Shown here: piece by piece, positions 16,268-24,333 of the stretch
How the letters are laid out: the number at the start of each line of letters is the position of its first letter
Numbering within the stretch: position 1 is the first letter of the stretch
NCBI GenBank assembly: GCA_903891315.1
Contig: CAITEF010000119.1
Location: 1 to 40,220 of the forward strand
Reading direction: 5' to 3'
Origin: an uncultured Rhodospirillales bacterium
GTDB taxonomy: Bacteria > Pseudomonadota > Alphaproteobacteria > Acetobacterales > Acetobacteraceae
DNA length: 40,220 nt
Notes under the pieces: generated by a model
Seen by the model: only the letters and a program-made list of their open reading frames with translations
Database searches by the model: none
Told to the model about the DNA's origin: nothing
Translations under genes and position numbers: made by a program

Positions 16268-17047
16268 TTATGAGCCTTGGTTGAAACTCTTTTGCTGGCT
16301 GGAATGCCAGGGGATGGCGAGCTTTTCGACCCATTCGACGAGCCAGAACAGCACGACGCCGATCAGCGCAAGCAGCACGAGGGCAGCGAACATCGTGGGC
16401 AGTTCGAAATTCCCGATCGACCGTTGCAGAACGAAGCCCAACCCGCCATTGCCGCCGACGAACTCGCCGACCACCGCACCGACCACGGTGAGCGTCACGC
16501 TCACTTTGAGCCCGGCGAAGATGGCGGGGGCGGCGGAGGGCAGGCTGACCATACGGAAGATCTGCCAGCGATCCGCCTCCATCCCACGCGCGAGGTCGAG
16601 CAGATCGGAATCCACAGATTTCAGCCCCTGCACGGCGCTGACCACCACCGGGAACATGCCGAGCAGAAAGGCCGAGATCACTTTAGGCACCAGTCCAAAG
16701 CCGAACCAGACGACGAAAAGCGGGGCGATTGCGACTTTCGGGACGGATTGGCTGAACACCAGCAGCGGATAGACGTAATCCTCAACCGTCTTGGACGAGA
16801 CGATCAGCAAGGCGAGCGGAATGCCGATCACCGCACTGGCGACGAAGCCGAGCAAGGTTGCACTCAGTGTCGGGACCGATTGCGCGAATAAATCGGGCCA
16901 GTCCGCGATCAGCACTTGGATCACATCGAGCGGGGCCGGGATCAGATAGGGTGGCACGTGGAAGACGCGGATGCTCAGGTCCCAGAGTGCGATGAGCAGC
17001 AACAGGAACAGCACCGGCTTGGCCACGGCAGACACTCTGCTGATCAC
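16268..17047 (-). CDS. ABC transporter permease, NitT/TauT type
   Basis: This inner-membrane permease has about 259 residues and some six membrane segments. The EAA-type loop is ARGMEADRWQIFRMVSLPSAAP, followed by GEFVGGNGGLGF, both typical of SsuC/TauC permeases. I prefer the GTG at 17047, which has a GAGG site eight bases upstream in the short gap after the glyoxalase stop. A GTG at 17095 would add 16 residues and overlap the upstream gene by 34 bases. It belongs with the binding protein (20 bases downstream) and the ATPase. Confidence 0.9.
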   Translation of the reverse strand: MISRVSAVAKPVLFLLLLIALWDLSIRVFHVPPYLIPAPLDVIQVLIADWPDLFAQSVPTLSATLLGFVASAVIGIPLALLIVSSKTVEDYVYPLLVFSQSVPKVAIAPLFVVWFGFGLVPKVISAFLLGMFPVVVSAVQGLKSVDSDLLDLARGMEADRWQIFRMVSLPSAAPAIFAGLKVSVTLTVVGAVVGEFVGGNGGLGFVLQRSIGNFELPTMFAALVLLALIGVVLFWLVEWVEKLAIPWHSSQQKSFNQGS

Positions 17048-17061
17048 CTGCTTTGCCTCAT

Positions 17062-17478
17062 TTACCAGCTGCCGACATTGGGCATGCTCGTCCACGGCTC
17101 GGCAAGTGGCAGTGCGGTGCCGGCCTGGATCAGCTCGATGGAAATCCCGTCCGGCGTGCGGATGAACGCCATGCGGCCGTCACGCGGCGGGCGGTTGATC
17201 GTCACGCCATGGGCGATCATCGCGTTGCAGCTGTCGTAGATATTGTCCACCGCATAAGCGAGATGGCCGAAATTGCGACCGCCGGTGTAGGGCTCTGGGT
17301 CCCAATTATGGGTCAGCTCCACCGGCGCATCCTCGTCGCCCGGCACCGCCATGAAGACCAGTGTGTAGCGGCCCTTTTCGTCCACCCGGCGGCGGATTTC
17401 CTTCAGGCCGAGCACTTCGAAGAATTTCATGGTGGCATCCAGATCGCTGACCCGGATCATCGTGTGCAGGTATTTCAT
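17062..17478 (-). CDS. Glyoxalase I-like (VOC superfamily) protein
   Basis: This 138-residue protein has the two beta-alpha-beta-beta-beta modules of glyoxalase I. Metal-ligand candidates are His6 (YLHTMIRV), Glu in VELTHNWD, His in NFGHLAYAV and Glu in SIELIQ, the same order as lactoylglutathione lyase (GloA). It may detoxify methylglyoxal or another 2-oxoaldehyde made during sugar breakdown, or be an isomerase or epimerase of this fold acting on a pathway intermediate. The ATG at 17478 follows a GGAAGAG stretch. It sits 27 bases after the epimerase gene and 14 before the permease. Confidence 0.87.
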   Translation of the reverse strand: MKYLHTMIRVSDLDATMKFFEVLGLKEIRRRVDEKGRYTLVFMAVPGDEDAPVELTHNWDPEPYTGGRNFGHLAYAVDNIYDSCNAMIAHGVTINRPPRDGRMAFIRTPDGISIELIQAGTALPLAEPWTSMPNVGSW

Positions 17479-17505
17479 CGGTCTCTTCCTGGTTGGGTTG
17501 AACGA

Positions 17506-18387
17506 TCAGACATTGTCGCGCCAGCGATGGCGCGGGTGGTAGCCGAGAACCCGGCGGGCCTTGTCGATGCTGAGCAGAGTTTCAAATCCTTGCAATGGCC
17601 GACGGAGTTCCACGCCTGGATAGCATGTCGCCATCAACTCAGCCGAGGGATAGGCTTGGCAGGAATCCTCGGCGGTGATGATGAAATGATCCGCGCCAGT
17701 GAAATCCGCCTCCAGCCCAAGACGGCAGGCAAGGCCGACATCGCGGGCGTCGACATAGCTCCACATGTTCCATTTTCGGTTTTCCGGATCGGTGTGCCAG
17801 CCGGGGAACAGATGGTATTCGCTGGTGTCCTTGATGTTGCCGATGCGCAGGCCGACGAAGCTGGTGCCAGGATTCCAGCGGTGCATCTGCCGCGCCATCT
17901 CCTCTTGCAACACTTTGGTCAGCGCGTAGCCACTTTCCGGCAGCAGCGGGTGATCCTCATCGAGCGGAACATAGGCGGGCATCACGCGGGTGAAAGGGAT
18001 GCCGAATGGCGTCTCGCTCGATGCCCATACCACACGTTTCAGCCCCATCCGGGTGGCCGCACTGAACACGTTGTAGGTGGACATCATGTTGGTGCGGAAC
18101 GTGACCTCTTCCGTCGCCAAACCCGGCGCGCGGATCGCGGCCATGTGGACGACCGCATCGGCTTTTCCGACCGGCTTGCGCAGGCCGAGATCGACCACGC
18201 CGGGGGCCATTTCGAAGGCGTCTATGGTCTGGCCCATATCGGTGAGATCGACCTTGAGGAACGGCGAGATCATCTCGGCTGGGGGCGCAAGATCGACGTT
18301 GAGCACGTTGTAGCCGTGATCCATCAACTCCCGGATCGCCGCCTGCCCGGCCTTGCCGCTGCCGCCCGTGACGATGATGTTCTTCAT
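17506..18387 (-). CDS. NAD(P)-dependent epimerase/dehydratase (extended SDR)
   Basis: This is an extended short-chain dehydrogenase of 293 residues. The Rossmann motif TGGSGKAGQ is at 7-15, a pocket segment reads VVHMAAIRAPG, and the catalytic Ser and YxxxK motifs are in WASSETPFG and SGYALTK. Candidate roles are oxidation of a uronate or sugar aldehyde (uronate dehydrogenase-like) or epimerisation of a sugar; the sequence does not decide. The ATG at 18387 overlaps the DUF2264 stop by four bases. The frame is open upstream to 18900, but that stretch is antiparallel coding noise inside the DUF2264 gene. Confidence 0.88.
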   Translation of the reverse strand: MKNIIVTGGSGKAGQAAIRELMDHGYNVLNVDLAPPAEMISPFLKVDLTDMGQTIDAFEMAPGVVDLGLRKPVGKADAVVHMAAIRAPGLATEEVTFRTNMMSTYNVFSAATRMGLKRVVWASSETPFGIPFTRVMPAYVPLDEDHPLLPESGYALTKVLQEEMARQMHRWNPGTSFVGLRIGNIKDTSEYHLFPGWHTDPENRKWNMWSYVDARDVGLACRLGLEADFTGADHFIITAEDSCQAYPSAELMATCYPGVELRRPLQGFETLLSIDKARRVLGYHPRHRWRDNV

Positions 18388-20264
18388 GCGACGAACTCCA
18401 GCTTGAGCGCATCGACCGTGGCCGGGGCCTGCACGCCAGCGGCCAGATCCACGGGCCAACCGGCGCGTGCGAGGAGCGCCACCACGTCGTCCCTGCTGGG
18501 CGGCAGGCCAACTTCTCCGTTCGGGTCGTGGAAGGCGCGAACAGCGGTGATGAACACGCTCTCGCCCAGCGGGATGTTCTGCCCCAGCACCGGCACCGAG
18601 GCGTGCGGGAACAGCAGATTGGTGTTCGGCGCAGTGTCGAGCGGCATTGCCGTGCGGGTGCCGGTCAGATCGACGATGCTTGAGACATGCGGCGTGTTGA
18701 GTTTCAGCGTGATCCCGTGCCGCGCGCCCGGCAGCCCAACCGGCTGATTGCCGCGCCGCGAGCCGCAACGGGTCGGGACGGCGTGGCCGGATTCCAGGGT
18801 GTGCAGCGGCTCGGAGGCTTCGATCTGATGCACGCGGATTTCCCAGCCACCGGAAAAGCCCTGCAGGGTGCGGATCTCGACTTCGGGGAAGGGTGACCAA
18901 TGCGAGGTGAGGAAACCGTCACCGGCGTGTTGCTCGACATTGCGCGAGCGGGCGGTGAACTGCAGGCCGTTGCGGCTGAAGGCGAGGATGTTGTCGCCAC
19001 AGAAACCGCCTTCCATCCATCGATCGGATTCCACGCAAAGGCCGAAGCGGGTGGAGTAGGCGAATTTGGAGTATTTCTCGGCGACATTCCGCATCTGCAA
19101 GCGCGGCGGCCCGGCCATCAGGGCCACCACGTCGCCATTCTCGCGGCGAGTGATCGTCCAGGCCGGTTTGTTGGTCTTCGGCGCACTGTTCAGCTCGATC
19201 GGCGTCTCGGTGGCCGTCCAGAACGGGTGATCTTCGGGCAGGGCCAGCGGCAGGAAGGCCTTGAACGCCCAGTAAGGCGAGCCGGGCGAGTTGTATTCCT
19301 CGCTCATCAGATAATTCGGCCAGGCGTAGCCGACGGTGAGCACGCCGCGTGCGTCGAAGATCGGCTTGTCCATCCACCAGCGAACCTGACGCCCCCAGAT
19401 GCCGCGGATCTCGCCCCACGGCAGCGCTTCCACCCCGGCATAGGCCAAAGCGGCCCAGAAGGCGGCGCAGGCGAAGCGGTAGGTGAGCGAGCGGCCTTGC
19501 ACCAAAGCCGCGCCATCGGCGCCGTACCATTCACGGAAGCTCTGGGCGAATTGGGTGGCGCGGGCGATGTATTTCGCCGACCGTTCCGGGTCTTCCACGC
19601 GACGATGGGCGGCGTAGATCAGGCCGTAACAATGCAGCGCGAAGCCGTTGTAATGGTCGATATGCTTGCCCGGCCCGTCGCCGTACCAGCCTTCATCCAG
19701 ATACAACTCGTCGATGCGGGCGAGGTGGCGAGCCTTGGAGTCCTGATCGATCACAACCCCGATCCGCTCCAGCCCGAGGCCTGCCATCACCGGAAAGAAA
19801 TGCCAGTTATTGTCCGACATCACGACATTCTGCACTTCGGACAGCCAGGTGATCAGATTGGCGCGCGCGGTTTCGTCCAGCCCGTCCCAGAGTTTGTCGG
19901 GGGCGAGCGCCAAGGCGAAGCCGAGTGCTGCCATTTCGACCGAGCGCTGATTGTTGTTCGTCGTCGGCTGCCAGTATTCTGGATGCTGGGGATTGGTGCC
20001 GTTGGCGATGCCTTCGCGGAACAGGTCCCAATACGCGAATTCACCGCCACCGGCATGCAGCGGAGCCAGGGCCCAGAGCGGGCGCGCGAAGCCCTCGAAA
20101 TAGGCGGCCTGTCGATTGAAATGTGCGGCCTCCGGGCCGAGCACCACCCAGGCACGGCCCGGGCTGAAATGCGGCAGCAGAGGCGCGGTCATGTCCAGCA
20201 CCATCGCTTGCGCGTCGGCGCGAGAGGCGAGTTTGTTGGTGCGAAGCTTCTCGCTCAAATGCAT
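18384..20264 (-). CDS. DUF2264 domain protein, probable glycan-active
   Basis: This is a 626-residue protein of the DUF2264 family. The N-terminal two-thirds are rich in paired aromatic and acidic motifs (YWQPTTNNNQRS, NNWHFFPVM, DEGWYGDGPGKHIDHYNG, YNSPGSPYWAFKA) typical of an alpha/alpha toroid. The last third looks like a beta-rich domain. Members occur in sugar-catabolic clusters and may act on unsaturated or oxidised glycosides, but I know of no firm biochemical function. There is no signal peptide, so it acts in the cytoplasm. The ATG at 20264 has a GGGGGAGAA site. It follows ThuA by 19 bases and is translationally coupled to the epimerase gene. Confidence 0.85.
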   Translation of the reverse strand: MHLSEKLRTNKLASRADAQAMVLDMTAPLLPHFSPGRAWVVLGPEAAHFNRQAAYFEGFARPLWALAPLHAGGGEFAYWDLFREGIANGTNPQHPEYWQPTTNNNQRSVEMAALGFALALAPDKLWDGLDETARANLITWLSEVQNVVMSDNNWHFFPVMAGLGLERIGVVIDQDSKARHLARIDELYLDEGWYGDGPGKHIDHYNGFALHCYGLIYAAHRRVEDPERSAKYIARATQFAQSFREWYGADGAALVQGRSLTYRFACAAFWAALAYAGVEALPWGEIRGIWGRQVRWWMDKPIFDARGVLTVGYAWPNYLMSEEYNSPGSPYWAFKAFLPLALPEDHPFWTATETPIELNSAPKTNKPAWTITRRENGDVVALMAGPPRLQMRNVAEKYSKFAYSTRFGLCVESDRWMEGGFCGDNILAFSRNGLQFTARSRNVEQHAGDGFLTSHWSPFPEVEIRTLQGFSGGWEIRVHQIEASEPLHTLESGHAVPTRCGSRRGNQPVGLPGARHGITLKLNTPHVSSIVDLTGTRTAMPLDTAPNTNLLFPHASVPVLGQNIPLGESVFITAVRAFHDPNGEVGLPPSRDDVVALLARAGWPVDLAAGVQAPATVDALKLEFVA

Positions 20265-20283
20265 CGAATGTTCTCCCCCGAGA

Positions 20284-20925
20284 TTAACGCGCCGCCCAGA
20301 TCAGTCCACGGCGCAGGATTTCGCGCACGGTTGGATGCTCCAACTCGCGCGCCACGTGGCCGAGCGAGGAGTAGAACACCCGCCCCTCGCCGAATTTCTT
20401 CTTGATCACCACCGGCAGCACCGCGCCCTTGGTCCAATAGGCGTGCTCGCCACTGCAGGTCGTGGTGGCGAGCACTTCGACCATCGGATCGACATGGATG
20501 TAGTATTGCTCGGAGCGGTAATCGAATGATTCCAGCCCCTTGGTGATCGGGTCGGTGTGGTTGGTGATGTCGACCCGGTAGTCGATGATGTTGCCGGGAT
20601 GCGCCACCCATTGGACACCGCACATGAAGTGAAACGCCACCTCGTTGCGGAAGCTCGCTGCCATCCCGCCGTGATAGCTGCCCAGGCCCGCACCGCCTTT
20701 GACGGCTGCGAGCAGATTGTCGAGTGGCACTTTCTCGATGGTCGCTCGGGTGAAGATCGGCACAATCAGGCTCATCTCTGAGAGAGTCGGGTCGGCAAAC
20801 GAATCCGATCCCTGCTCAACGCGCACGTCGAAGCCTTCGAGCGTGAGCATCTCCTCCACCACAGCGGCCCCCTGTTCCGGCTCATGGCCTTCCCAGCCGC
20901 CCCAGACGATCAACGCCTTGCGCAT
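20284..20925 (-). CDS. ThuA-like protein
   Basis: This 213-residue protein has the ThuA fold, a class I glutamine-amidotransferase-like flavodoxin-type domain. Motifs are WGGWEGHEP at 8-16, GLGSYHGG near 80, ITNHTDPIT and SLGHVARE near the end. ThuA is known from rhizobial trehalose/sucrose/maltitol use, where it works with the Gfo/Idh-type dehydrogenase ThuB on 3-keto sugars; the exact reaction is not settled. Here a Gfo/Idh gene lies 16 bases upstream, the same pairing. The ATG at 20925 follows GGGGAGAG. The protein is cytoplasmic. Confidence 0.9.
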   Translation of the reverse strand: MRKALIVWGGWEGHEPEQGAAVVEEMLTLEGFDVRVEQGSDSFADPTLSEMSLIVPIFTRATIEKVPLDNLLAAVKGGAGLGSYHGGMAASFRNEVAFHFMCGVQWVAHPGNIIDYRVDITNHTDPITKGLESFDYRSEQYYIHVDPMVEVLATTTCSGEHAYWTKGAVLPVVIKKKFGEGRVFYSSLGHVARELEHPTVREILRRGLIWAAR

Positions 20926-20941
20926 GTGATCTCTCCCCAGG

Positions 20942-22045
20942 TCAACGGCGCGGCACCCAGCCGTGATATTTCGGATGATCGGGGCCGATGGGCAGCGCCA
21001 CCGCCTCTCCGGTCTCGTTGGTGTGGAAGATCGCGGTGATCAGTTCGAGCGAGCGGCGGGCGTCTTCCAGCGTGACCGGGAAGGGGCCACCGGTCTCCAA
21101 TGCCGTGTGGAACAGGGCAAACTGCCGGGCGAAGCGGGCCTCTTCATAGGGTGCCACAGAGTCCATCGCCGCTTGGATTTCAGCGCCGATTTCCGGCGTT
21201 TTCGGGATCATCACCCAGTCCGGCTCGCCCGGCCGCCCGGCTGCACCCGGCGTCGCGTCGGCGATATTGCCGGTGTCGATCTCGAAGGTGACGTTCTCGA
21301 AGCAGAACCGCATCCGGGTGATCTGCTTTTGCGAGCCGAGTGTGGCGGTGAGGGAGACGAGCGAGCCATCTTCCATCTTCAAGGCGGCAACCGCGCAGTC
21401 TTCCACCTCGATTGGGTTCACCCGCGTGGCCTTGAAGCCTGCCACCGCGGCGGCGGGGCCGACGAGATACATCATCAGGTCGTGCATATGGATCGACTGG
21501 GTGAGCAGCACGCCGCCCAATTCGGTGGCGAATTTACCGCGCCAGGCGACCTTGTAATAGTCCGGCCCGCGCTTCCAGAACGTGTCGATGGCATGCACAT
21601 AGCCGCGCCCGGCGAGGCCAGTTTCGATCACGTGCTTGACCCGCTTGATCCCGGTGCCGAAGCGATACTGGAAGATCGGCATCACCCGCGCCGTGCAGGT
21701 CTTCTGCCGTTCGATGATTTGATCGGCCAGCGCCAGCGAGGAGACGAAGGGCTTTTCGCAGATCACGTGCTTCCCCGCATCAAGGGCGGCCATCACCATC
21801 GGGAAATGCAGGCTCGGTGGGGTGCAGATACTGACGACGTCGATGTCGTGCCGCGCCAGCACTTCATCATAGCTCGCACAGGATTCGGCGATGCCGTAGC
21901 GCTGGGCGAAAGCTTGTGCGCGGGCGGGATCGACATCGCACGCAATGGCGAGATCGAATTGGGCGGGGATGGCCTGATACCCGTCTTCGGCGTGCGATTC
22001 CGCCACCCATCCGCACCCAATGATCGCCGCGCGTAGCCTCGCCAT
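20942..22045 (-). CDS. Gfo/Idh/MocA-family sugar dehydrogenase (ThuB-like)
   Basis: This is a 367-residue NAD(P)-dependent sugar oxidoreductase. The N-terminal Rossmann motif is IIGCGWVAESHA, the CEKPFVSS motif carries the conserved Lys, and IHMHDLMMYLVG in the C-terminal domain holds a catalytic His. Such enzymes oxidise a sugar hydroxyl, often at C3, of mono- or disaccharides. Its place before thuA suggests it makes a keto sugar used by ThuA. The ATG at 22045 has a GGGAG site; the open frame upstream runs into a terminator. It is the first gene after that terminator. Confidence 0.9.
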   Translation of the reverse strand: MARLRAAIIGCGWVAESHAEDGYQAIPAQFDLAIACDVDPARAQAFAQRYGIAESCASYDEVLARHDIDVVSICTPPSLHFPMVMAALDAGKHVICEKPFVSSLALADQIIERQKTCTARVMPIFQYRFGTGIKRVKHVIETGLAGRGYVHAIDTFWKRGPDYYKVAWRGKFATELGGVLLTQSIHMHDLMMYLVGPAAAVAGFKATRVNPIEVEDCAVAALKMEDGSLVSLTATLGSQKQITRMRFCFENVTFEIDTGNIADATPGAAGRPGEPDWVMIPKTPEIGAEIQAAMDSVAPYEEARFARQFALFHTALETGGPFPVTLEDARRSLELITAIFHTNETGEAVALPIGPDHPKYHGWVPRR

Positions 22046-22081
22046 TCTCAATTGCTCCCGTGTTCGTGTCAAACAAACAAG

Positions 22082-22111
22082 CCCCCGGGACGGCACAGGC
22101 CACCCCGGGGG
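22082..22111 (-). terminator. Rho-independent terminator after the sugar-binding protein gene
   Basis: The arms CCCCCGGG (22082-22089) and CCCGGGGG (22104-22111) form a perfect 8-base GC stem with a 14-base loop. On the minus strand the stem is followed by CTTGTTTGTTTG, a T-rich tail. It lies 10 bases past the binding-protein stop (22122) and 36 before the next ATG. It probably stops much of the transcript between the two genes. Confidence 0.72.
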
Positions 22112-22121
22112 TGATCTGCGA

Positions 22122-23405
22122 TCAGAGGATCGCGTTGGCGCGGCTGACCACTTCCTTGCCGGCCTGCGTCGAGGTGAGCTTTCCGAAAGCCAGTTCGTCG
22201 GCCACCGGACGCATCACGTTGCGATCGAACTCGCTCGCACCCTTCGGTGCCACGGGCGGGATCTTCACAACCTTGGAGGCGATGTTGTTGACGTAATCCA
22301 CCGTTGCCTGCTCGGTGGGGTTCAGAGTCGGGAAGATCTGCTTGCGGATAGCGGGCAGCATCGGCACGCCACGCTCCACACCCAGGATGGCGCCAGCTTC
22401 CGGGTCGGTGACGAAGTAGCTGATAAACTCTGCCGCCTGTTCCTTGTATTTAGAATTGGCCGCAATGCTCCAGATCAACGCCGGACGGTAGAAATGGCCG
22501 GAGCGCACCGAGCCTTTTGTCTGCGGATAGAGGCTCAGCGAGAGCTTGTTCTTGGTCTGGACTTGATAGCCAATCAGCTGGTTCGAGTATTGCAGACCGC
22601 TCGCTGCCTTGCCCTGGCCAAGCGGCGAGCTGTCGATGTCGAGATGGTCACCGGCCTGCACGTCTGCCGACACACAGCCACCCGCCTTGGCCAGCTTGTC
22701 CCAGTAATTGAACCACTCAGCGGCATCATCGGCGGTGAAACCGAGCTGGCCGTCTTCGGTGTAAAGCCCCTTGCCACGCTGCTCCAACCACACATTCAAG
22801 CCGTTGTGGTAGCGCGCGCCGTTCGGCGCACCCCAGAAATTCGGCTTATTGACCGCCTTTGTGATGGCAATCGCGCCTTCGGCATATTCGTCCCACGTCG
22901 TCGTCATTGTGGGGATCGGCACGCCGGCCCGCTCGTAGATCGTCTCGTCGATCACCAATGCAAACGAGTTCAACCCAAGACCCACACCCCAGATCTTGCC
23001 GTTGACCTTGCACAGGTTGAGGTTGTCACCGAACTCCGCGATTTTCAGTGTCTTGGGGATGTAGCTGTCGAGTTGGGTGCAGGCTCCGCGCTTGGAGAAA
23101 TCGGCGAGCGTGTTCGGCTCTAGCTGGAACACGTCGGGGATGTTGCGCCCAGCCATCATGGTGACCAGCTTCTGCCAATAATCTGCCGATGACGACTCAC
23201 CGACCATCGTGATGTCGGGGTGACGATCATGGTATTTCGAACCGGCTTCGAGCGTGCGGCGCGAGCGTTCTTGACCACCCCACCAGAACATCCGCATGCG
23301 AATTTCTTCGGCATGCGCGGCGGAGAAACCGGCATTTCCGGCGAGCAGAGCGCCCGCACCGAGACCGGCTTTGAGAAGTGTACGACGGCTGGTTGAGATC
23401 GACAT
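22122..23405 (-). CDS. Carbohydrate ABC transporter substrate-binding protein (CUT1)
   Basis: This is a 427-residue extracellular solute-binding protein of family 1. The N-terminus SRRTLLKAGLGAGALL with cleavage near AHAEE looks like a Tat or Tat-like signal. Mature-domain hallmarks are MFWWGGQERSRR, SSADYWQKLVTMMAGRNIPDV and NSFALVIDE. It binds a sugar or oligosaccharide in the periplasm. No permease lies next to it on this strand. Its partners are most likely the two permeases and ATPase at 27597-30463 on the other strand, in the same regulon. The ATG at 23405 follows GGAGG. Flanking by an upstream stem-loop and a downstream terminator fits its need for higher expression. Confidence 0.93.
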   Translation of the reverse strand: MSISTSRRTLLKAGLGAGALLAGNAGFSAAHAEEIRMRMFWWGGQERSRRTLEAGSKYHDRHPDITMVGESSSADYWQKLVTMMAGRNIPDVFQLEPNTLADFSKRGACTQLDSYIPKTLKIAEFGDNLNLCKVNGKIWGVGLGLNSFALVIDETIYERAGVPIPTMTTTWDEYAEGAIAITKAVNKPNFWGAPNGARYHNGLNVWLEQRGKGLYTEDGQLGFTADDAAEWFNYWDKLAKAGGCVSADVQAGDHLDIDSSPLGQGKAASGLQYSNQLIGYQVQTKNKLSLSLYPQTKGSVRSGHFYRPALIWSIAANSKYKEQAAEFISYFVTDPEAGAILGVERGVPMLPAIRKQIFPTLNPTEQATVDYVNNIASKVVKIPPVAPKGASEFDRNVMRPVADELAFGKLTSTQAGKEVVSRANAIL

Positions 23406-23458
23406 CGACGTTGCCTCCGTGTTGATTCGCCGTGTTGCCCGGCGTTTTTGTTATTCAG

Positions 23459-23492
23459 TAGGGTGCAATTCCTGTGTGGAATTGGCACCCTA
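23459..23492 (-). promoter_or_regulatory. Intercistronic stem-loop overlapping the isomerase stop codon
   Basis: The inverted repeat TAGGGTGCAATTCC (23459-23472) and GGAATTGGCACCCTA (23478-23492) pairs over 14 bases with one bulge and a 5-base loop. The isomerase-like gene's TAG stop is the first stem triplet on the minus strand. No T-run follows (the tail is CTGAATAACAAAAACG), so it is not a normal terminator. It may act as an mRNA stabiliser or processing element ahead of the binding-protein gene. Confidence 0.6.
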
Positions 23493-24332
23493 CACCCTCG
23501 CGGCACACAAACTCTGATACCGCTCCACGCACACGCGCAGCACCTCGTCGCCGTCGCGCGTCCACCAATCCTGGGCGGAGAAGATCTCGACCTCATGCGA
23601 CCCGAAATATCCGGCCGCCTCGATCATCGCGCGGAAGCCCGACAGATCGATCACGCCATCGCCCATCATGCCGCGATCGAGCAGCAAATCCTTCGTCGGC
23701 ACCAGCCAGTCACAGATATGATGCGCGAAAATCCGCCCGTCGCGACCGGCGCGGGCGATGGAGGCGGCGAGATTGGGTTCCCACCAGACGTGATAGGTGT
23801 CGATGGCAACGCCGACATCGGGGGCGATCTCGCCTGCCATGTCGAGCGCTTGGGCGAGCGTGTTCACGCAGGACCGGTCAGCGGCATACATCGGATGCAG
23901 CGGCTCGATGGCGAGTTTGACGCCTTGGGCGCGCGCGTGCGGGAGGACGGTGGAAATGCCGTCGCGCACCATCGAACGTGCCGCTTCGATGTCGCGCGTG
24001 CCGCCGGGCAGTCCGCCGACGACGAGGACGAGGCAATCGGCTTTCAGCGCGGCGGCTTCGTCAATCGCGCGGCGGTTTTCATCGATGGCGGCCTGACGCA
24101 GTTCGGCGGTGGCGGCGGGGAACATCCCACCGCGGCATAGCCCAGTGACTTGCAAGTTGAGATCGCGCACCACGCGCACCGCTTCGTCCAACCCGATGGC
24201 GGCGACTTGGTCACGCCAGGGCGAGATCGCGTGGATGCCGTGCCGCACGCAGGCTTCCGCTGCCTCGCGCATGTTCCATTGCTGGCGGACAGTGGCGAGG
24301 TTGATCGACAGGCCGGGGACGGGGGCCACCAT
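23490..24332 (-). CDS. Sugar phosphate isomerase/epimerase-like TIM barrel
   Basis: This is a 280-residue xylose-isomerase-like TIM barrel. Metal-binding candidates appear in order: Glu in LAIEPLHPMYA, Asp in VAIDTYHVWW, His in FAHHICDW and Glu in SHEVEIF. Proteins of this fold isomerise or epimerise sugars; some (DgpB/C type) cleave 3-keto glycosides by elimination after a Gfo/Idh enzyme has oxidised them. With two Gfo/Idh genes in the operon either role is possible. I chose the ATG at 24332, one base after the DUF993 stop, with GGAG upstream; a TTG at 24341 is possible. Confidence 0.87.
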   Translation of the reverse strand: MVAPVPGLSINLATVRQQWNMREAAEACVRHGIHAISPWRDQVAAIGLDEAVRVVRDLNLQVTGLCRGGMFPAATAELRQAAIDENRRAIDEAAALKADCLVLVVGGLPGGTRDIEAARSMVRDGISTVLPHARAQGVKLAIEPLHPMYAADRSCVNTLAQALDMAGEIAPDVGVAIDTYHVWWEPNLAASIARAGRDGRIFAHHICDWLVPTKDLLLDRGMMGDGVIDLSGFRAMIEAAGYFGSHEVEIFSAQDWWTRDGDEVLRVCVERYQSLCAARV

Positions 24333-24333
24333 T

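Noticed and set aside
18388-18900. N-terminal extension of the epimerase to 18900
   Set aside because: The stretch is low-complexity, Arg- and Pro-rich translation lying wholly within the DUF2264 gene in another frame; the Rossmann motif starts at the ATG at 18387.
23473-23484. TGTGTGGAATTG resembles part of the E. coli lac operator/promoter
   Set aside because: The match is limited to 12 bases, belongs to the loop and one arm of a local stem-loop, and no LacI-type gene or vector sequence is nearby.
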